The notes: generated by a model not told the origin, from the sequence alone. Positions 18,447 through 51,669 are shown, counted from the stretch's first letter. The stretch is 64,000 nucleotides of DNA from Streptacidiphilus albus JL83 (GCF_000744705.1 NZ_JQML01000001.1:1674001-1738000); one strand, 5' to 3'. Program-made: numbers and translations.

Positions 18447-21400
18447 TGCTGCTCCTTCTTCTCGATCCACTGCCGGACGGCGTGCGCCGTCGTCGGGGTG
18501 TGCTGCTCCAGCAGGGTGAAGTGGTCGCCGGTGACGTCCACCGCCTCGTGCGGGAGGGGCCAGTAGGCGCGCCAGTCGTGGCGGGCCGTCGGGTCGACCA
18601 CGGTGCCGCGCAGCGGCGTGTCGGCGCGCACGGAGAGGATCGGCGCGTCGACCGGCTCCGGCTGCCAGGTGGCGAAGACGTTGTTGTAGCCGCCCATCGC
18701 GGTCAGGCTGGCGTCGCTCCAGACCATGTCGTAGCGCTCGATCCGGTCGAGCATCCCGGTGAGCATGGCGTTGAGCCACCACTCCCCCATGCCCTCGCGG
18801 ACGGCGCTGTCGATCGGGTAGGCGTCGATCAGCGCCAGTCCGGCCACCGGGCGTCCCTGCCGCTCCAGCCTGGCGGTGACCGCGTGCGCCACGCAGCCGC
18901 CCATGGAGCGTCCGACGACCACGATCGGCCGGTCCGGGCCGACCAGTTCCAGCACGGCCTCGGTGTGCAGCCGGAGGAAGGCGTCCAGGTCCTGCGGCAG
19001 GTGGTCGTCCTCCTTCCAGCCCGGCGAGGGGAGCACGAAGACGTCCCGCTCGCCCTGGAAGTCGTGCCCGAAGCGGGCGTACTCGTGCGGGCCGGAGATG
19101 GCGCTGAGCGCGGGGAAGCAGACCAGGGCGGCCTGGGCGTCACCGGACGCCAGCCGGATCGGCGGCAGGGCGTGCACGGCCCGCTCCGCCGTCGCGAAGC
19201 GCGGACGGAGGTGCGAGGCGACCCCGATCAGCGCCGAGGCCTCGGCGAACTTGCCCTGGGCGGCGAGCCGTCGGTACAGCTGGGAGAGCGGGTCGGCCGC
19301 CCCGGACGCTGTCGCCGGCGCGGACGAAGGCGCCGGGGACGACGGCGCGACCGTCGGCAGGTCGGTGAGCAACCGGGCGATGTGCGTGGTGAGTTCGGCC
19401 GGAGTCGGATGGTCGAAGGTCACCGTCGGCGGCAGCCGCAGGCCGGTCGCCGCAGTCAGCCGGTTGCGCAGCTCGACCGCCGTGAGCGAGTCCAACCCCA
19501 GCTCGTTGAAGGGACGTTGGGCGAGCACCGAGTCGGGCTCGGCGCCCAGGACGGCGGCGACCCCGGTCCGGACCAGTTCCAGCAGCGCGGCCTCACGGCC
19601 CTCGCCGTCCAGCCCGGAGAGCCGCTGCGCGAGCGAGGGCCCCTCGGCGACGGCCGCCCGCGCGCTCCGGCGTGCGGGGCGGACCAGTCCGCGCAGCAGC
19701 GGATGGACCGCCGTGCCGCGCAGGGCGTTCAGCGCCAGCGGGGCCGGAACCAGGTAGGCGTCGCCCACCAGCGCTGCCGCGTCGAAGAGTTCGACGCCCC
19801 GGGCGGAGCTGATCGGCCGCACCCCGGCCCGCGCCGCGCGGCGCAGGTCGGCCTCGCCCAACTGCGCGGTGACGCCGCTGACCTCGGCCCACTGGCCCCA
19901 GGCCAGGGACTGGCCGGGCAGGCCGTTGGCCCGCCGGTGGACGGCGAGGGCGTCCAGGAAGGTGTTGGCGGCGGCATACGCGGACTGGCCCGGGCCGCCG
20001 AACACCGCCGCGACCGAGGAGTAGAGCACGAACGCGGCCAACTGTGGCTGGTCGAGCGTCAGTCGGTGCAGGTTCCAGGCGCCGTCCAGCTTCGGACGGA
20101 GCACCGTGTCCAGCCGCTCGGGTGTCAGTGAGCCGATGACGCCGTCGTCGACCACGCCGGCGGTGTGGACCACGGCGGTCAGCGGGTGCTCGGCCGGGAT
20201 CGCCGCCAGCACGGCGGCCAGCGCCTCCCGATCGGCGGTGTCGGCCGCCGCGAACGCCACCTCGGCGCCCAGGGCGGTGAGTTCCGCCCGCAGCTGCTCC
20301 GCGCCCGGGGCCTCGGCCCCACGGCGGGAGAGCAGCAGCAGCCGTCGTGCCCCCCGGGTGGCGACGAGGTGCCGGGCCAGCACTCCGGCCAGCACCCCGC
20401 TGCCGCCGGTGATCAGCACGGTGCCGTCCGGGTTCCAGGACACGGGGGCGGCACCGGTCGGGGCGGCGGTCCTGGCCAGCCTGGGCACCCGGGCCTCGCC
20501 TATGCGCAGGGCGAGTTGCGGCTCACCCGCCGCGATGGCGGCCGCCACGGCGGCGGGCAGCGCGGCCTCCGAGTCGGGGTCGTCGTCCAGGTCCACCAGC
20601 AGCAGCCGATCAGGGTGCTCGGCCTGGGCCGAGCGGAGCAGACCCCACAGCGGGGCGGAGGCCGGCGCCGGCCGCTCCTCCGCAGCGGCGGCCACGGCGC
20701 CCCGGGTGACGACGACCAGCCGCGCGGACTGCGGGTCCGGGTCGGCCAGGTGCGCCTGCACCGCCGTCAGGGTGCTCAGCAGGACGGCCCGGGCCGCCTC
20801 CGGGACGTCGGCCGCGGAGTGCTCCTCCACCAGCAGCTCGGTCCAGGGGACGGACGGGAGGGGCGAGTGGGCGGGGAGCGGCAGCGGCGTCCAGTCGAGT
20901 CGGAAGAGCTCGTCCCGCAGCGCGGCGTGGGCGGTGGCGGCCTGCGCGGAGGCGAGCTGCGCGGCGGTGACCTGACGGGCGCGGAGCGCGGCGACGGAGG
21001 CGACCGGTGCCCCGGTCGCGTCCGCGGCCTCCACCGAGATGGTGTCGGCGTCGGTGTGCCGGAGCCGCACCCGGAGTTCGACCGCGCCGGTCGCATGCAC
21101 CTGCACGCCCTCGTAGGCGAACGGGAGCAGGCTGGAGCCCTCCGGCGTACCGGCGAGATTGTGATGGGCGGTCAGGTGGACTGCGGCGTCCAGCAGTGCG
21201 GGGTGGAGGCCGAACCGGGCGGCCTGCTCGCGCCGGTCCTCCGGCAGGGCGACCTCGGCGTAGAAGTCCTCGCCGTCGCGCCAGGCGGCCCGCAGTCCGC
21301 GGAAGGCGGGGCCGTAGTCCAGGCCGGCGGCCGACAGCGTCCCGTACACGCCGTCCACGGCCAGCGGCTCGGCCCCGGGCGGCGGCCAGGTGGTCGGCGC

Positions 21401-24400
21401 GAACGGGGGCCGGGCCGGCTCCACCGGTGCGGCCAGCAGGCCCGAGGCGTGCCGGGTCCAGTCGGCTCCGTCCTTCCCCTCCTCCCCGCCCTCGGCCGCG
21501 TGCTGCGCCGGACGCGAGTGCAGGGTGACCGGGCGGGCGCCGGTCGGGTCCGGGCTCCCCACCGCAACCTGGAGGTGGATGCCGCCCTGGGCGGGGAGCA
21601 GCAGCGGGGCCTCCACCACCAGTTCGTCCAGCAGGCCCGCGCTGACCTCCTCGCCGGCCCGGATGGCCAGTTCCAGCAACGCCGTTCCGGGGACGACGAC
21701 GGTGCCCTGGACGGCGTGGTCGGCGAGCCAGGGGTGGCTGCGGAGGGAGAGGCTGCCGGTGAGCAGCACCCCCTCGCCGTCCGGCAGGACCACGGCCGCG
21801 CCGAGGAAGGGGTGGTCCACGGTGCCGAGGCCGAGACCGGCGGCGTCCGCCGGGCGGCCGGCCGGCTCCAGCCAGTAGCGGCGGCGCTGGAAGGGGTAGG
21901 TCGGCAGGTCGACGCGCGGTGGCTGCTCGCCGGTGAACAGTGCGTTCCAGTCGACGGCGTGGCCCTGGACGTGGACCTGGCCCAGCGCGGTCAGTGCGGT
22001 GGCCGGCTCGTCGCGGTCGCGGCGCAGCAGCGGCACCGCGACCGCGTCCGGCAGCGCCTCCCGCACCAGGGCGGTGAGGGTGGCGTCCGGGCCGAGCTCC
22101 ACGAAGGTGGTCACCCCGGCGGCTGCCAACTCCGCCACCACGTCGCCGAAGCGGACCGGCTCTCGAACCTGGCGCACCCAGTAGCCGGGGTCGGTGAGCT
22201 GCTCGGTGGTGGCGGACCGACCGGTGACCCCGGAGAGCACCGGGATGGCCGGAGCCGCGTAGCCGAGGGTCGCCGCGACCGCGCCGAACTCCTCAAGCAC
22301 CGGGTCCAGGTGGTGGGAGTGGAACGCATGGCTGACCCGCAGCCGCCGGGTCCGGTGCCCGCGCACCGCGAACTCCTGGCCGAGCGCCAGCACCGCCTGC
22401 TCGTCGCCCGAGACCACCACCGACGCCGGGCCGTTGACGGCGGCGACGGCCACCCCGGTGCCGTGGTCGGCGAGGACCGCCAGCACCTCGGCCTCGGTCG
22501 CACCGATCGCCGCCATCGCCCCGCCCTCCGGCAGCGACTGCATCAGCCGCGCCCGAGCCGCCACCAGCACCGCAGCATCCGCCAGCGAGAACACCCCGGC
22601 CACATGCGCCGCCGCCAGCTCACCGATCGAATGACCCGCCACGAAGACCGGCCGCACCCCCCACGACTCCAACAACCGGAACAGCGCCACCTCCACCGCG
22701 AACAACGCCGGCTGCGCATACCCCGTCCGGTCCAACTCCTCACCCGAGGAGAGCAGTTCCACCAAAGGCCGGTCCAGCAGCGGCTCGAACGCCGCAGCCA
22801 CCGCATCGAACGCCACCGCATAGGCCGGATGCGCCGCATACAACCCACGCCCCATCCCCACCCGCTGACTCCCCTGCCCGGTGAACAGGAACGCCAGACC
22901 ACCCACACCCGCCGAGGAACCGACCACCACCTCCGACACCGACTCACCCCGGGCCAGCACCCGCAGCGCCTCGGCGCCGCCGAGCACCACCGCGCGCTCG
23001 CTCAACAGGGCCCGGCCGGCCAGCAGCGAGTACGCCACCGCCGTCCGGTCGGGGGCGTCCTCGGCGTCCAACCGGTCGGCCAGCAGCGCGGCCTGGTCCC
23101 GCAGCGCCTCCGGCGAGCGGGCGGAGAGCAGCAGCGGCAGCGGCGAGGACGGGGACGGGGACGGGGACGACGACGGGACCGGCGGAGCCGGCTCCGGCGG
23201 CGGGGCCTGCTCGATGATCACATGGGCGTTGGTGCCGCTGGCACCGAAGGCGGAGACACCCGCGCGGCGCGGGCCCTCCGTCTCCGGCCACTCCCGGGCC
23301 TCCGTCAGCAGCCGGACGGCGCCGGCCGTCCAGTCCACATAGGGGGTGGCCTCCTCGGCGTGGAGGGTGCGCGGCAGCACCCCGTGGCGCAGCGCCTGCA
23401 CGGTCTTGATCACGCCGGCCACCCCGGCGGCCGCCTGGGTGTGGCCGATGTTGGACTTCAACGAGCCCAGCCACAGCGGCCGGTCGGGCTCCCGGTCCTG
23501 GCCGTAGGCGGCGATGATCGCCTGGGCCTCGATCGGGTCGCCCAGCGAGGTCCCGGTGCCGTGCGCCTCCACCGCCTGGACGTCGGCGGCGGTCAGCCGG
23601 GCGTTCTCCAGCGCCTGCCGGATCACCCGCTGCTGGGCCGGGCCGTTGGGCGCGGTCAGGCCGTTGGACGCGCCGTCCTGGTTGACCGCCGAACCGCGCA
23701 GCACCGCCAGCACCTCGTGCCCCAGCCGCCGGGCGTCCGAGAGCCGCTCCACCAGCAGCAGCCCGACCCCCTCCGCCCAACCGGTCCCGTCCGCACCCGC
23801 GCCGAAGGCCTTGCACCGGCCGTCGGCCGAGAGTCCGCGCTGGCGGGAGAACTCGACGAAGCCCTGCGCGGTGGACATCACGCTGACGCCGCCGGCCAGC
23901 GCCAGGTCGGACTCGCCGGAGCGCAGCGACTGGGCGGCCAGGTGCAGCGCCACCAACGAGGAGGAGCAGGCCGTGTCGACCGTCACCGCCGGACCCTCGA
24001 AACCGAAGGTGTAGGAGATCCGCCCGGAGGCCACACTGTCCAGTCCGCCGATGCCGAGGTAGCCCTCCAGCTCCGGCGGAGCGTCGTGCAGCCGGGGGGT
24101 GTAGTCGCCGCCGGCGATGCCGGCGAAGACCGCGGTCCGGCTCCCGCGGAGGCCGGTCGGGTCGATCCCGGCCCGTTCGAAGGCCTCCCAGGCGGTCTCC
24201 AGCAGCAGCCGGTGCTGCGGGTCGGTGGCCAGGGCCTCGCGCGGGGAGATGCCGAAGAACTCGGCGTCGAAGTCGGCGACGGTGTCCAGGAACCCGCCGT
24301 GCCGGGTGTAGGAGGTGCCGCTGTGCTCCGGGTCGGGGTCGTAGAGGCCGTCCAGGTCCCAGCCCCGGTCGTCGGGGAAGGAGCTGATCACGTCCCCGCC

Positions 24401-24583
24401 CTCGGCGACCAGCCGCCACAGCTCCTCCGGCGAGGCGACCCCGCCGGGGAGCCGGCAGGCCATGCCGATGATCGCGATCGGCTCCCGGCGGCCGGCCTCG
24501 ACCTCCTGCAGTCGCTTCTGGGCGTGCCTGGCGTCGTTCAGCGCACGCTTCAGGTACTCGCGGAGTTTCTGGTCGTTCGACAT
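18422..24583 (-). CDS. Type I polyketide synthase, module 5 and thioesterase
   Basis: 2053 residues, domains KS-AT-DH-KR-ACP-TE. An N-terminal coiled-coil docking helix (residues 1-32) should receive the chain from the 24626-37771 protein. KS: DTACSSS, Cys206. AT: GHSIGE, Ser652, with HAFHS, both pointing to malonyl-CoA. [12 protein letters not shown], His956, with DAAVH, looks active. KR: Tyr1536 in YAAAN; the VVDDG motif indicates B type; the Rossmann loop is GSGVLA rather than GxGxxG. ACP: LGLDSL, Ser1699. TE: GRSMGG, Ser1893, and GDHFTLL, His2021. Predicted last step: formation of a 2,3-alkene, then release by lactonisation or hydrolysis. The AT region is nearly identical in DNA to that of module 3. 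Confidence 0.95.
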   Translation of the reverse strand: MSNDQKLREYLKRALNDARHAQKRLQEVEAGRREPIAIIGMACRLPGGVASPEELWRLVAEGGDVISSFPDDRGWDLDGLYDPDPEHSGTSYTRHGGFLDTVADFDAEFFGISPREALATDPQHRLLLETAWEAFERAGIDPTGLRGSRTAVFAGIAGGDYTPRLHDAPPELEGYLGIGGLDSVASGRISYTFGFEGPAVTVDTACSSSLVALHLAAQSLRSGESDLALAGGVSVMSTAQGFVEFSRQRGLSADGRCKAFGAGADGTGWAEGVGLLLVERLSDARRLGHEVLAVLRGSAVNQDGASNGLTAPNGPAQQRVIRQALENARLTAADVQAVEAHGTGTSLGDPIEAQAIIAAYGQDREPDRPLWLGSLKSNIGHTQAAAGVAGVIKTVQALRHGVLPRTLHAEEATPYVDWTAGAVRLLTEAREWPETEGPRRAGVSAFGASGTNAHVIIEQAPPPEPAPPVPSSSPSPSPSSPLPLLLSARSPEALRDQAALLADRLDAEDAPDRTAVAYSLLAGRALLSERAVVLGGAEALRVLARGESVSEVVVGSSAGVGGLAFLFTGQGSQRVGMGRGLYAAHPAYAVAFDAVAAAFEPLLDRPLVELLSSGEELDRTGYAQPALFAVEVALFRLLESWGVRPVFVAGHSIGELAAAHVAGVFSLADAAVLVAARARLMQSLPEGGAMAAIGATEAEVLAVLADHGTGVAVAAVNGPASVVVSGDEQAVLALGQEFAVRGHRTRRLRVSHAFHSHHLDPVLEEFGAVAATLGYAAPAIPVLSGVTGRSATTEQLTDPGYWVRQVREPVRFGDVVAELAAAGVTTFVELGPDATLTALVREALPDAVAVPLLRRDRDEPATALTALGQVHVQGHAVDWNALFTGEQPPRVDLPTYPFQRRRYWLEPAGRPADAAGLGLGTVDHPFLGAAVVLPDGEGVLLTGSLSLRSHPWLADHAVQGTVVVPGTALLELAIRAGEEVSAGLLDELVVEAPLLLPAQGGIHLQVAVGSPDPTGARPVTLHSRPAQHAAEGGEEGKDGADWTRHASGLLAAPVEPARPPFAPTTWPPPGAEPLAVDGVYGTLSAAGLDYGPAFRGLRAAWRDGEDFYAEVALPEDRREQAARFGLHPALLDAAVHLTAHHNLAGTPEGSSLLPFAYEGVQVHATGAVELRVRLRHTDADTISVEAADATGAPVASVAALRARQVTAAQLASAQAATAHAALRDELFRLDWTPLPLPAHSPLPSVPWTELLVEEHSAADVPEAARAVLLSTLTAVQAHLADPDPQSARLVVVTRGAVAAAAEERPAPASAPLWGLLRSAQAEHPDRLLLVDLDDDPDSEAALPAAVAAAIAAGEPQLALRIGEARVPRLARTAAPTGAAPVSWNPDGTVLITGGSGVLAGVLARHLVATRGARRLLLLSRRGAEAPGAEQLRAELTALGAEVAFAAADTADREALAAVLAAIPAEHPLTAVVHTAGVVDDGVIGSLTPERLDTVLRPKLDGAWNLHRLTLDQPQLAAFVLYSSVAAVFGGPGQSAYAAANTFLDALAVHRRANGLPGQSLAWGQWAEVSGVTAQLGEADLRRAARAGVRPISSARGVELFDAAALVGDAYLVPAPLALNALRGTAVHPLLRGLVRPARRSARAAVAEGPSLAQRLSGLDGEGREAALLELVRTGVAAVLGAEPDSVLAQRPFNELGLDSLTAVELRNRLTAATGLRLPPTVTFDHPTPAELTTHIARLLTDLPTVAPSSPAPSSAPATASGAADPLSQLYRRLAAQGKFAEASALIGVASHLRPRFATAERAVHALPPIRLASGDAQAALVCFPALSAISGPHEYARFGHDFQGERDVFVLPSPGWKEDDHLPQDLDAFLRLHTEAVLELVGPDRPIVVVGRSMGGCVAHAVTARLERQGRPVAGLALIDAYPIDSAVREGMGEWWLNAMLTGMLDRIERYDMVWSDASLTAMGGYNNVFATWQPEPVDAPILSVRADTPLRGTVVDPTARHDWRAYWPLPHEAVDVTGDHFTLLEQHTPTTAHAVRQWIEKKEQQWSAQSAR
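21985..22954. repeat. AT-module repeat, copy in module 5
   Basis: About 970 bp colinear and gap-free with 30535-31504 (constant offset of 8550 bases). Long runs are identical, especially in 22490-22950. There the codons end in G or T (GGG, TTG, TAT, GAT) far more than in flanking PKS sequence. This indicates recent duplication or gene conversion. Confidence 0.8.
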
Positions 24584-24625
24584 GGCAGTGGGGGCCTCTC
24601 AGGGTTGCGGAAAGCGGGGGGGTGG

Positions 24626-37771
<13,146 letters not shown>

Positions 37772-37787
37772 CGGTGATCGGCCTCTC

Positions 37788-47180
<9,393 letters not shown>

Positions 47181-47252
47181 CGCGCGCTTCCACCCCTAAG
47201 AAAGGCCACCTCTTACGGTTGCCGAGTCTTCTGGAGCCGGAGTTCCGCGATA

Positions 47253-47281
47253 ACCCCTCACCCACCCCTACGGACCCCCTA
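47253..47281 (-). promoter_or_regulatory. Three 11-bp-spaced repeats upstream of first PKS gene
   Basis: Plus-strand reading: ACCCCTC (47253), ACCCCTA (47264), CCCCCTA (47275), period exactly 11 bp, gaps ACCC and CGGA. It lies 73 bp upstream of the PKS start, in the 144-bp gap after the LAL regulator gene. It has the same design and orientation as 14940-14968. A lone ACCCCTA at 47192 is out of register and overlaps the ribosome binding region. This probably marks an activator-dependent promoter separate from that of the regulator gene. Confidence 0.65.
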
Positions 47282-47324
47282 CGCCGGTCCGGGCAGGGGG
47301 CCCGCAGGCCGGCGAACGGGCTGC

Positions 47325-50174
47325 TCAGCCCGCCAGTTCGCGTCGCCGGTCGAGGGCGTGCCGCAGGTCGACCCGGCGGCGGACGCCCAGCTTCCGGTAG
47401 ACCCGGGTCAGGTGCTGCTCGACCGTGCTGACGGTGATGTAGAGCCGTCGGGCGATCTCCCGGTTGGTCAGCCCGCGCACCGCCAGTTCGGCGACCTTCC
47501 GTTCCGCGTCGCTGAGTTGGGTCGGGTCGCCCGACCCGGTCCCGTCCGGCTCCGCCCGCCGGCCCGCGCCGCCCAGCGGTGCGCCGACCACGGGGGAGCC
47601 GACCGCCGTGGCGCCGACCACCGGCACACCACCGCCGCCGCTCCGCAGCGGTGCCGCGAGGCCGAGGACGGCGGTCGCGGCGGTCCGGCGCGAGGGCTCC
47701 ACCGTGCGTATCGGCGGATCGAGGTGCAGCAGCCGGGAGGACAGCTGCCGCGCCCGGCGCTCGGACGAGCGGGCCCGGCCCGGATCGCCCTGCGCCCGGT
47801 GCGCCCGGCCCAACTCGGCCAGCGCGGCCGAGGTCTGGGCCTGGTCGCCGGCGGCCTCCAGCGCCTCGACCGCCTGCTCCAGCAGCCGGGCCCGCTCGGG
47901 TCCGGTGCCCGCCGCCGCGCGGATCCGCAGCGCCATCCCGCGCACCCGGGGCTGGCCGGACGCCCCCAGGTCGGTGAGCTGCCGCTCGACCAGCGAGGCC
48001 GCCGCGTTCGGCCGGTCCAGCGCCAGCTCGGCCCGGGCGGAGCCGAGTCGCCAGGGCACCATCCCCGGCAGGTGGTTGATGCCCCAGCGGGCCATCGTCT
48101 CGCCGCAGGCCCGGAAGTCGGCGAGCGCCTCCTCGGCCCGGCCGACGGCCAGCAGGTAGCTGCCGCGCGCGTCCAGGTAGTGCACCCCGGCCGGGGTGCG
48201 GAACATCTCTGCGGGGACCGGCAGCGCCAGATAGCGCTCGGCGTCCTCGTAGCGCCCCAGGGCGGTCCGCACCGCGATCATGGTGGCCAGCGGGATGCCG
48301 ACGGCGACCCCCCAGTCCTCGGGCCGGATCCGGGCGAAGGCGGCCCGGGACGCCTCGTCCGCCGTCCGCAGGTCGCCCTGGCGCAGCGCGGCCTCCGCCT
48401 GCAGCGCGGAGAAGACCGCCTGGGCGACGGCGTTGCCGTGGACGTCGGCCTCCGGGACCAGCCGGCCGCACCAGTGGCCGACCCGGTCCGCCCGGTCGGC
48501 GTAGACCAGCACCAGCAGCGCCGAGGTCAGCGACTCGACCGGGGTCCGGCCGAGCCGGGCCTCGCGCAGCACGGCCTCGGCCCGGACCACCGCCTCCCGC
48601 TGCGGCAGGCCGGCGAACAGCTGCGCGAGCAGCCGCAGCCCGCAGCCGATCGTGCCCGCGCCCGCAGCGTCCCGATCGTCGACGGGCGGCAGCAGCGTGG
48701 GGTACCAGTAGTCGAGCCAGGGGCGCAGCACCGGACCGTGTCGCTCCTCGAACCGGCCGAGGGCGGCCAGCCCCTCGGCCACCTTCCCCTGCCAGAACAG
48801 GTACTTGACGTCCTGAGCCCCCTCCGCCCGCGCCTCGACGGGTTGGTGCCCACTGTCGTCGCAGGTCCCGGTCGCGGGCCCGGGCCCGGTCCCGGTTGCT
48901 GGCAGCGAGGGCACGCAGCGGATCACCACCGCGTCCTCGGCCGTCGGCGCCGTCGGCTCGTCCTCGGCGGGGCCGCCGATCCGGGTCACCCCGGGCCGCG
49001 TCCAGGGCTCCCGGGCGTGGCCGTCGGCGGCCCGCAGCTGGTCGTCCACCCGCTCGGGCGGCGCGCCCGCCGCATGCAGCAGCCGGGCCGCCCGGCGGTG
49101 CAGCGCCGCCAGCTCCTCCGGCTGCATCGCCGCCAACAGGTCCCCGCCGCCGGTGGGATGGCGGAACCCGCCGTCCCGGAACAGCCCGGCCGCGTGCAGC
49201 AGGTAGAAAGCCCGGGTCAGCGACTCCGGGGCGAGCAGCAGCAGATCGGCGAGGAGCTCCGGCTCCCCGGCCCGGCCGAGGACGGCGACGCCGCGCGCGC
49301 AGCGCAGCGCCAGCGGGTCCATCCGGTGCAGGCAGTACATCAGCGCCCGGCGGTAGTTCTCCCCGGCGACCAGCTCGCCCCCGCCCCCACCGTCCTCCTG
49401 ATCCTCCATCAGGGCCTGCAACAGCAGCGGGTTTCCGCCGGTCAGGGCATGGGCGTCGGCGGCCAGTCGGCGCGCCGCGTGCTCGCCGACCCGGCCCCGG
49501 AGCACCTCCGCGACCAGTCCCGGCTCCAACACCCGCAGCTTGACGCCCCGGTGGTGCGGCTGGCGGGCCAACTCGACCTCGAAGAACGGGTTCGGCGGGG
49601 TCATCGTCTCGCGCGAGCTGAGCAGGGTCAGCACCCTGGCCCCCCTGGTCCGGCGGACCAGGTAGAGCAGGAACTCCAGCGACTGGGCGTCGGCGTCCTG
49701 TCGGTCGTCGACCGCCAGCAGCAGCGGTGTCCGCTCGGCCAGCCGCAGCAGCAGCGAGGAGAGACCGTGCAGCGCACGGGCCGAGGGGCGCGGCGCGCCC
49801 TCCGCCGAGGTCCTGGCCCGTGCCTGCGGATCGGCCGGGACCAGGTCCTCCAGCAGCGGCGCGACCGCGTCCCGGTCCTCGGGGCCGAGGCCGGCGCTCT
49901 GGAACAGCTGGCGGACGATGCCCAGCGGGAACTCCCGCTCCAGCGGCGAGCCGGTGGCCGTGAGCACCCGGACGCCGCTGTCGGCGGCGAACTCCGAGAA
50001 GGCGTGCACCAGTTCGGTGCGGCCGCTGCCCACCGCGCCGTTCAGGGCGACGACGCCGCCACGGCCGGCCAGGCAGCGGTCGAGGGCCGCGCCGAGCTGG
50101 GCGAACTCGGGGTCGCGGCCGTGCGGGACGAAGGGGGCGGGGTTGCCGGCGAGAGTGACGGGAGACGTGGACAT
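47325..50174 (-). CDS. LAL-type LuxR-family regulator (large ATP-binding), cluster activator
   Basis: 949 residues. The N-terminal AAA-like ATPase has LNGAVGSGRTELVHAF as P-loop (Arg where Lys is expected) and LLLAVDDRQDADAQSLEFL as Walker B. A long helical, TPR-like middle follows (about 400-800). The C-terminal LuxR helix-turn-helix is LSDAERKVAELAVRGLTNREIARRLYITVSTVEQH. Such proteins activate macrolide and polyene clusters. The start follows CAGGAGAG. It lies directly upstream of the PKS genes on the same strand and is preceded by a leader peptide and hairpin (50317-50443). It is the best candidate to bind the 11-bp repeats. Whether the altered P-loop still binds ATP is unclear. Confidence 0.92.
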   Translation of the reverse strand: MSTSPVTLAGNPAPFVPHGRDPEFAQLGAALDRCLAGRGGVVALNGAVGSGRTELVHAFSEFAADSGVRVLTATGSPLEREFPLGIVRQLFQSAGLGPEDRDAVAPLLEDLVPADPQARARTSAEGAPRPSARALHGLSSLLLRLAERTPLLLAVDDRQDADAQSLEFLLYLVRRTRGARVLTLLSSRETMTPPNPFFEVELARQPHHRGVKLRVLEPGLVAEVLRGRVGEHAARRLAADAHALTGGNPLLLQALMEDQEDGGGGGELVAGENYRRALMYCLHRMDPLALRCARGVAVLGRAGEPELLADLLLLAPESLTRAFYLLHAAGLFRDGGFRHPTGGGDLLAAMQPEELAALHRRAARLLHAAGAPPERVDDQLRAADGHAREPWTRPGVTRIGGPAEDEPTAPTAEDAVVIRCVPSLPATGTGPGPATGTCDDSGHQPVEARAEGAQDVKYLFWQGKVAEGLAALGRFEERHGPVLRPWLDYWYPTLLPPVDDRDAAGAGTIGCGLRLLAQLFAGLPQREAVVRAEAVLREARLGRTPVESLTSALLVLVYADRADRVGHWCGRLVPEADVHGNAVAQAVFSALQAEAALRQGDLRTADEASRAAFARIRPEDWGVAVGIPLATMIAVRTALGRYEDAERYLALPVPAEMFRTPAGVHYLDARGSYLLAVGRAEEALADFRACGETMARWGINHLPGMVPWRLGSARAELALDRPNAAASLVERQLTDLGASGQPRVRGMALRIRAAAGTGPERARLLEQAVEALEAAGDQAQTSAALAELGRAHRAQGDPGRARSSERRARQLSSRLLHLDPPIRTVEPSRRTAATAVLGLAAPLRSGGGGVPVVGATAVGSPVVGAPLGGAGRRAEPDGTGSGDPTQLSDAERKVAELAVRGLTNREIARRLYITVSTVEQHLTRVYRKLGVRRRVDLRHALDRRRELAG

Positions 50175-50316
50175 CCGCTCTCCTGGAGCAGGGGCAGGAC
50201 CCGGGCGCGCGACATTGCGCGCCCTGTCGTGCAGGGGCCGGAAAGGGGGTGCAGCAATGCATGGCCGATCGGAACCGCGTCACGCGGGCCTGGCCGTGAA
50301 CCTCGGCGAAGGCCGG

Positions 50317-50336
50317 GCCCGCCGTCGTCGGCGGGC
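50317..50336 (-). promoter_or_regulatory. Attenuator-like hairpin between leader peptide and LAL gene
   Basis: A perfect 8-bp stem GCCCGCCG / CGGCGGGC with a 4-nt loop, extended by GGCC/GGCC after a 2-nt bulge (50311-50340). It begins 8 to 11 nt after the leader-peptide stop, where ribosome stalling could affect folding. There is no T tract. Confidence 0.5.
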
Positions 50337-50347
50337 GGCCGGACGGT

Positions 50348-50443
50348 TCAGCTACAGAGGCAGCTGGCGCGGCGGACGAGGTCGATGTCCAGCCTGGCCA
50401 CCAGCATGAGCTGAACGGCAGGGCTGCCGTGCACTCGCTGCAT
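50348..50443 (-). CDS. Putative leader peptide with C-terminal CxC, upstream of LAL regulator
   Basis: 31 codons: ATG at 50443 after GGGGAG with good spacing, stop TGA at 50348. It ends LVARLDIDLVRRASCLCS. This matches the style of short actinobacterial 'putative leader peptides' ([R/H]xDIDLxRxxSxxC) that precede sulfur-metabolism and other genes and are thought to sense cysteine through ribosome stalling at Cys codons. Here it precedes the LAL gene by 173 nt with a hairpin between. A sigma-HrdB-like promoter (50588-50617) reads through both. A coding role as a bioactive peptide is less likely. Confidence 0.6.
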   Translation of the reverse strand: MQRVHGSPAVQLMLVARLDIDLVRRASCLCS

Positions 50444-50587
50444 GACCGTCTCCCCATCCCCGGTGTGTCGGGGTCTCTCCCACTGGCAGCATGGGGCCCA
50501 TGCCACCCAGCGCCTCCCCGGTCCCGGATCGCGGCTGAAGCCGCTCCGGTGCACCTGGGTACCGCATTCGATGTGTGTTGCGTGCCG

Positions 50588-50617
50588 AGTGTAGGAATGC
50601 CCGGCGGGCCGCGTCAA
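50588..50617 (-). promoter_or_regulatory. Vegetative-type promoter for leader peptide and LAL regulator
   Basis: Minus strand TTGACG (50612-50617), 18-bp spacer, TACACT (50588-50593): close to the principal sigma consensus. It predicts a 5' leader of about 140 nt before the leader peptide. The 50444-50760 interval otherwise holds only small palindromes (CCCCG-CGGGG just before the peptide's ribosome site, and GCATGGG-CCCATGC) and no gene. Confidence 0.65.
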
Positions 50618-50688
50618 TCGGCGCGGCCCGCCGGACCGGCCCTGACGTCGCGCTACGGCCGTTCCACGCCCGGCAATCGTCCTTGATC

Positions 50689-50705
50689 AACCGTCAGCGA
50701 CGGTT
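50689..50705 (-). terminator. Short hairpin after the XRE-type regulator gene
   Basis: AACCGTC, 3-nt loop, GACGGTT, starting 56 bp past the regulator stop. It is weak by itself and could equally be a protein site. Confidence 0.35.
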
Positions 50706-50760
50706 CCTCCGAGGCCACTTCTCGGCCCGCCCCACCCGCCCGGACGACTTGCCCCAGGAA

Positions 50761-51669
50761 TCAGCCTCCCTGGGCGATCGGGCGGGCCTCGGACGCGGTG
50801 GCTGCCGGGGCGTCCGGGCCCGGTTCCGGGCGGGAGAGGTCCTGGAGGCCGACCACGCGCAGCAGGTCGAGACGGGCCTGGGACTCGCTGCCGGGGCGGG
50901 CGGTGTAGACGACCAGCCGCTGTCGGTGGTCGCCGCTGAGCATCACCTCGCAGCTCACCTCGATCGCGCCGACCAGCGGGTGCAGCACCGTCTTGGTGTC
51001 GCCGCGCCGCACCGCGACATCGTGCTCCGCCCAGAACGCCGCGAACTCGGGCGAGGCCGCGAGCAGTCGGCGCACCAGCGCCGCCGCCCCGGTGTCGTCC
51101 GGCCGGGCCGCGACCACGGCCCGGAGCTGGGCGGAGTGGATCCGGCCCAGCCGCTCGTGCTCGGCAGGGTGGAACCGGCTGCGCCCGCCCGGCACGGCGA
51201 ACCAGCGCCAGATGATGTTGCGGTCCTCCGGCGGATAACCGGTGTTGTCGCCGAGCAGTGCCGCCGACATCGGGTTCTGCGCCAGCACGTCGCCGGTGTC
51301 GGAGGTCACCTGCGCCGGGGTGTCGTAGAGCCGGTCCAGGATCAGCAGCAGCCCCGGGCGGACGTGTCCGTCGCCGCCGCCGTTCGCACGCGGCGGGGCC
51401 TGCCCGGCCAGGTGGTGCAGATGGTCCCGCTCGTCGCCGGTGAGCCGCAGGGCCCGCGCCAGCGCGCCCAGCAGCTGTGCCGAGGGGCGCGGCCCCCGCG
51501 CCTGCTCCAGCCGGGTGTAGTAGTCCACCGACATTCCGGCGAGCTGGGCGACCTCCTCCCGGCGCAGCCCGGGCGTCCGCCGCCGCGCCCCGTCGGGCAG
51601 GCCGACGTCGGCGGGTGCGAGGCGGCTGCGCGAGCGGCGCAGGAAGTCGGCGAGCTGAGCACGGTCCAT
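50761..51669 (-). CDS. Helix-turn-helix regulator with MmyB-like ligand domain
   Basis: 302 residues. N-terminal XRE domain: FLRRSRSRLAPADVGLP, TPGLRREEVAQLAGMSVDYY and TRLEQARGPRPSAQLLGALA. C-terminal MmyB-type PAS-like domain with NPMSAALLGDNTGYPPEDRN and RWFAVPGGRSRF, probably binding a hydrophobic ligand. This is a common actinomycete family, often repressing an adjacent reductase or SDR gene. The start at 51669 (MDRAQLADFL) fits the family; an ATG four codons upstream (51681) has the better ribosome site GGGAG. It is not evidently part of the PKS cluster. Confidence 0.88.
   Translation of the reverse strand: MDRAQLADFLRRSRSRLAPADVGLPDGARRRTPGLRREEVAQLAGMSVDYYTRLEQARGPRPSAQLLGALARALRLTGDERDHLHHLAGQAPPRANGGGDGHVRPGLLLILDRLYDTPAQVTSDTGDVLAQNPMSAALLGDNTGYPPEDRNIIWRWFAVPGGRSRFHPAEHERLGRIHSAQLRAVVAARPDDTGAAALVRRLLAASPEFAAFWAEHDVAVRRGDTKTVLHPLVGAIEVSCEVMLSGDHRQRLVVYTARPGSESQARLDLLRVVGLQDLSRPEPGPDAPAATASEARPIAQGG

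Noticed and set aside
50264-50409. Plus-strand small ORF overlapping the leader peptide region
   Set aside because: No ribosome binding site, Arg-rich composition without motif, and antisense to the better-supported leader peptide and hairpin.
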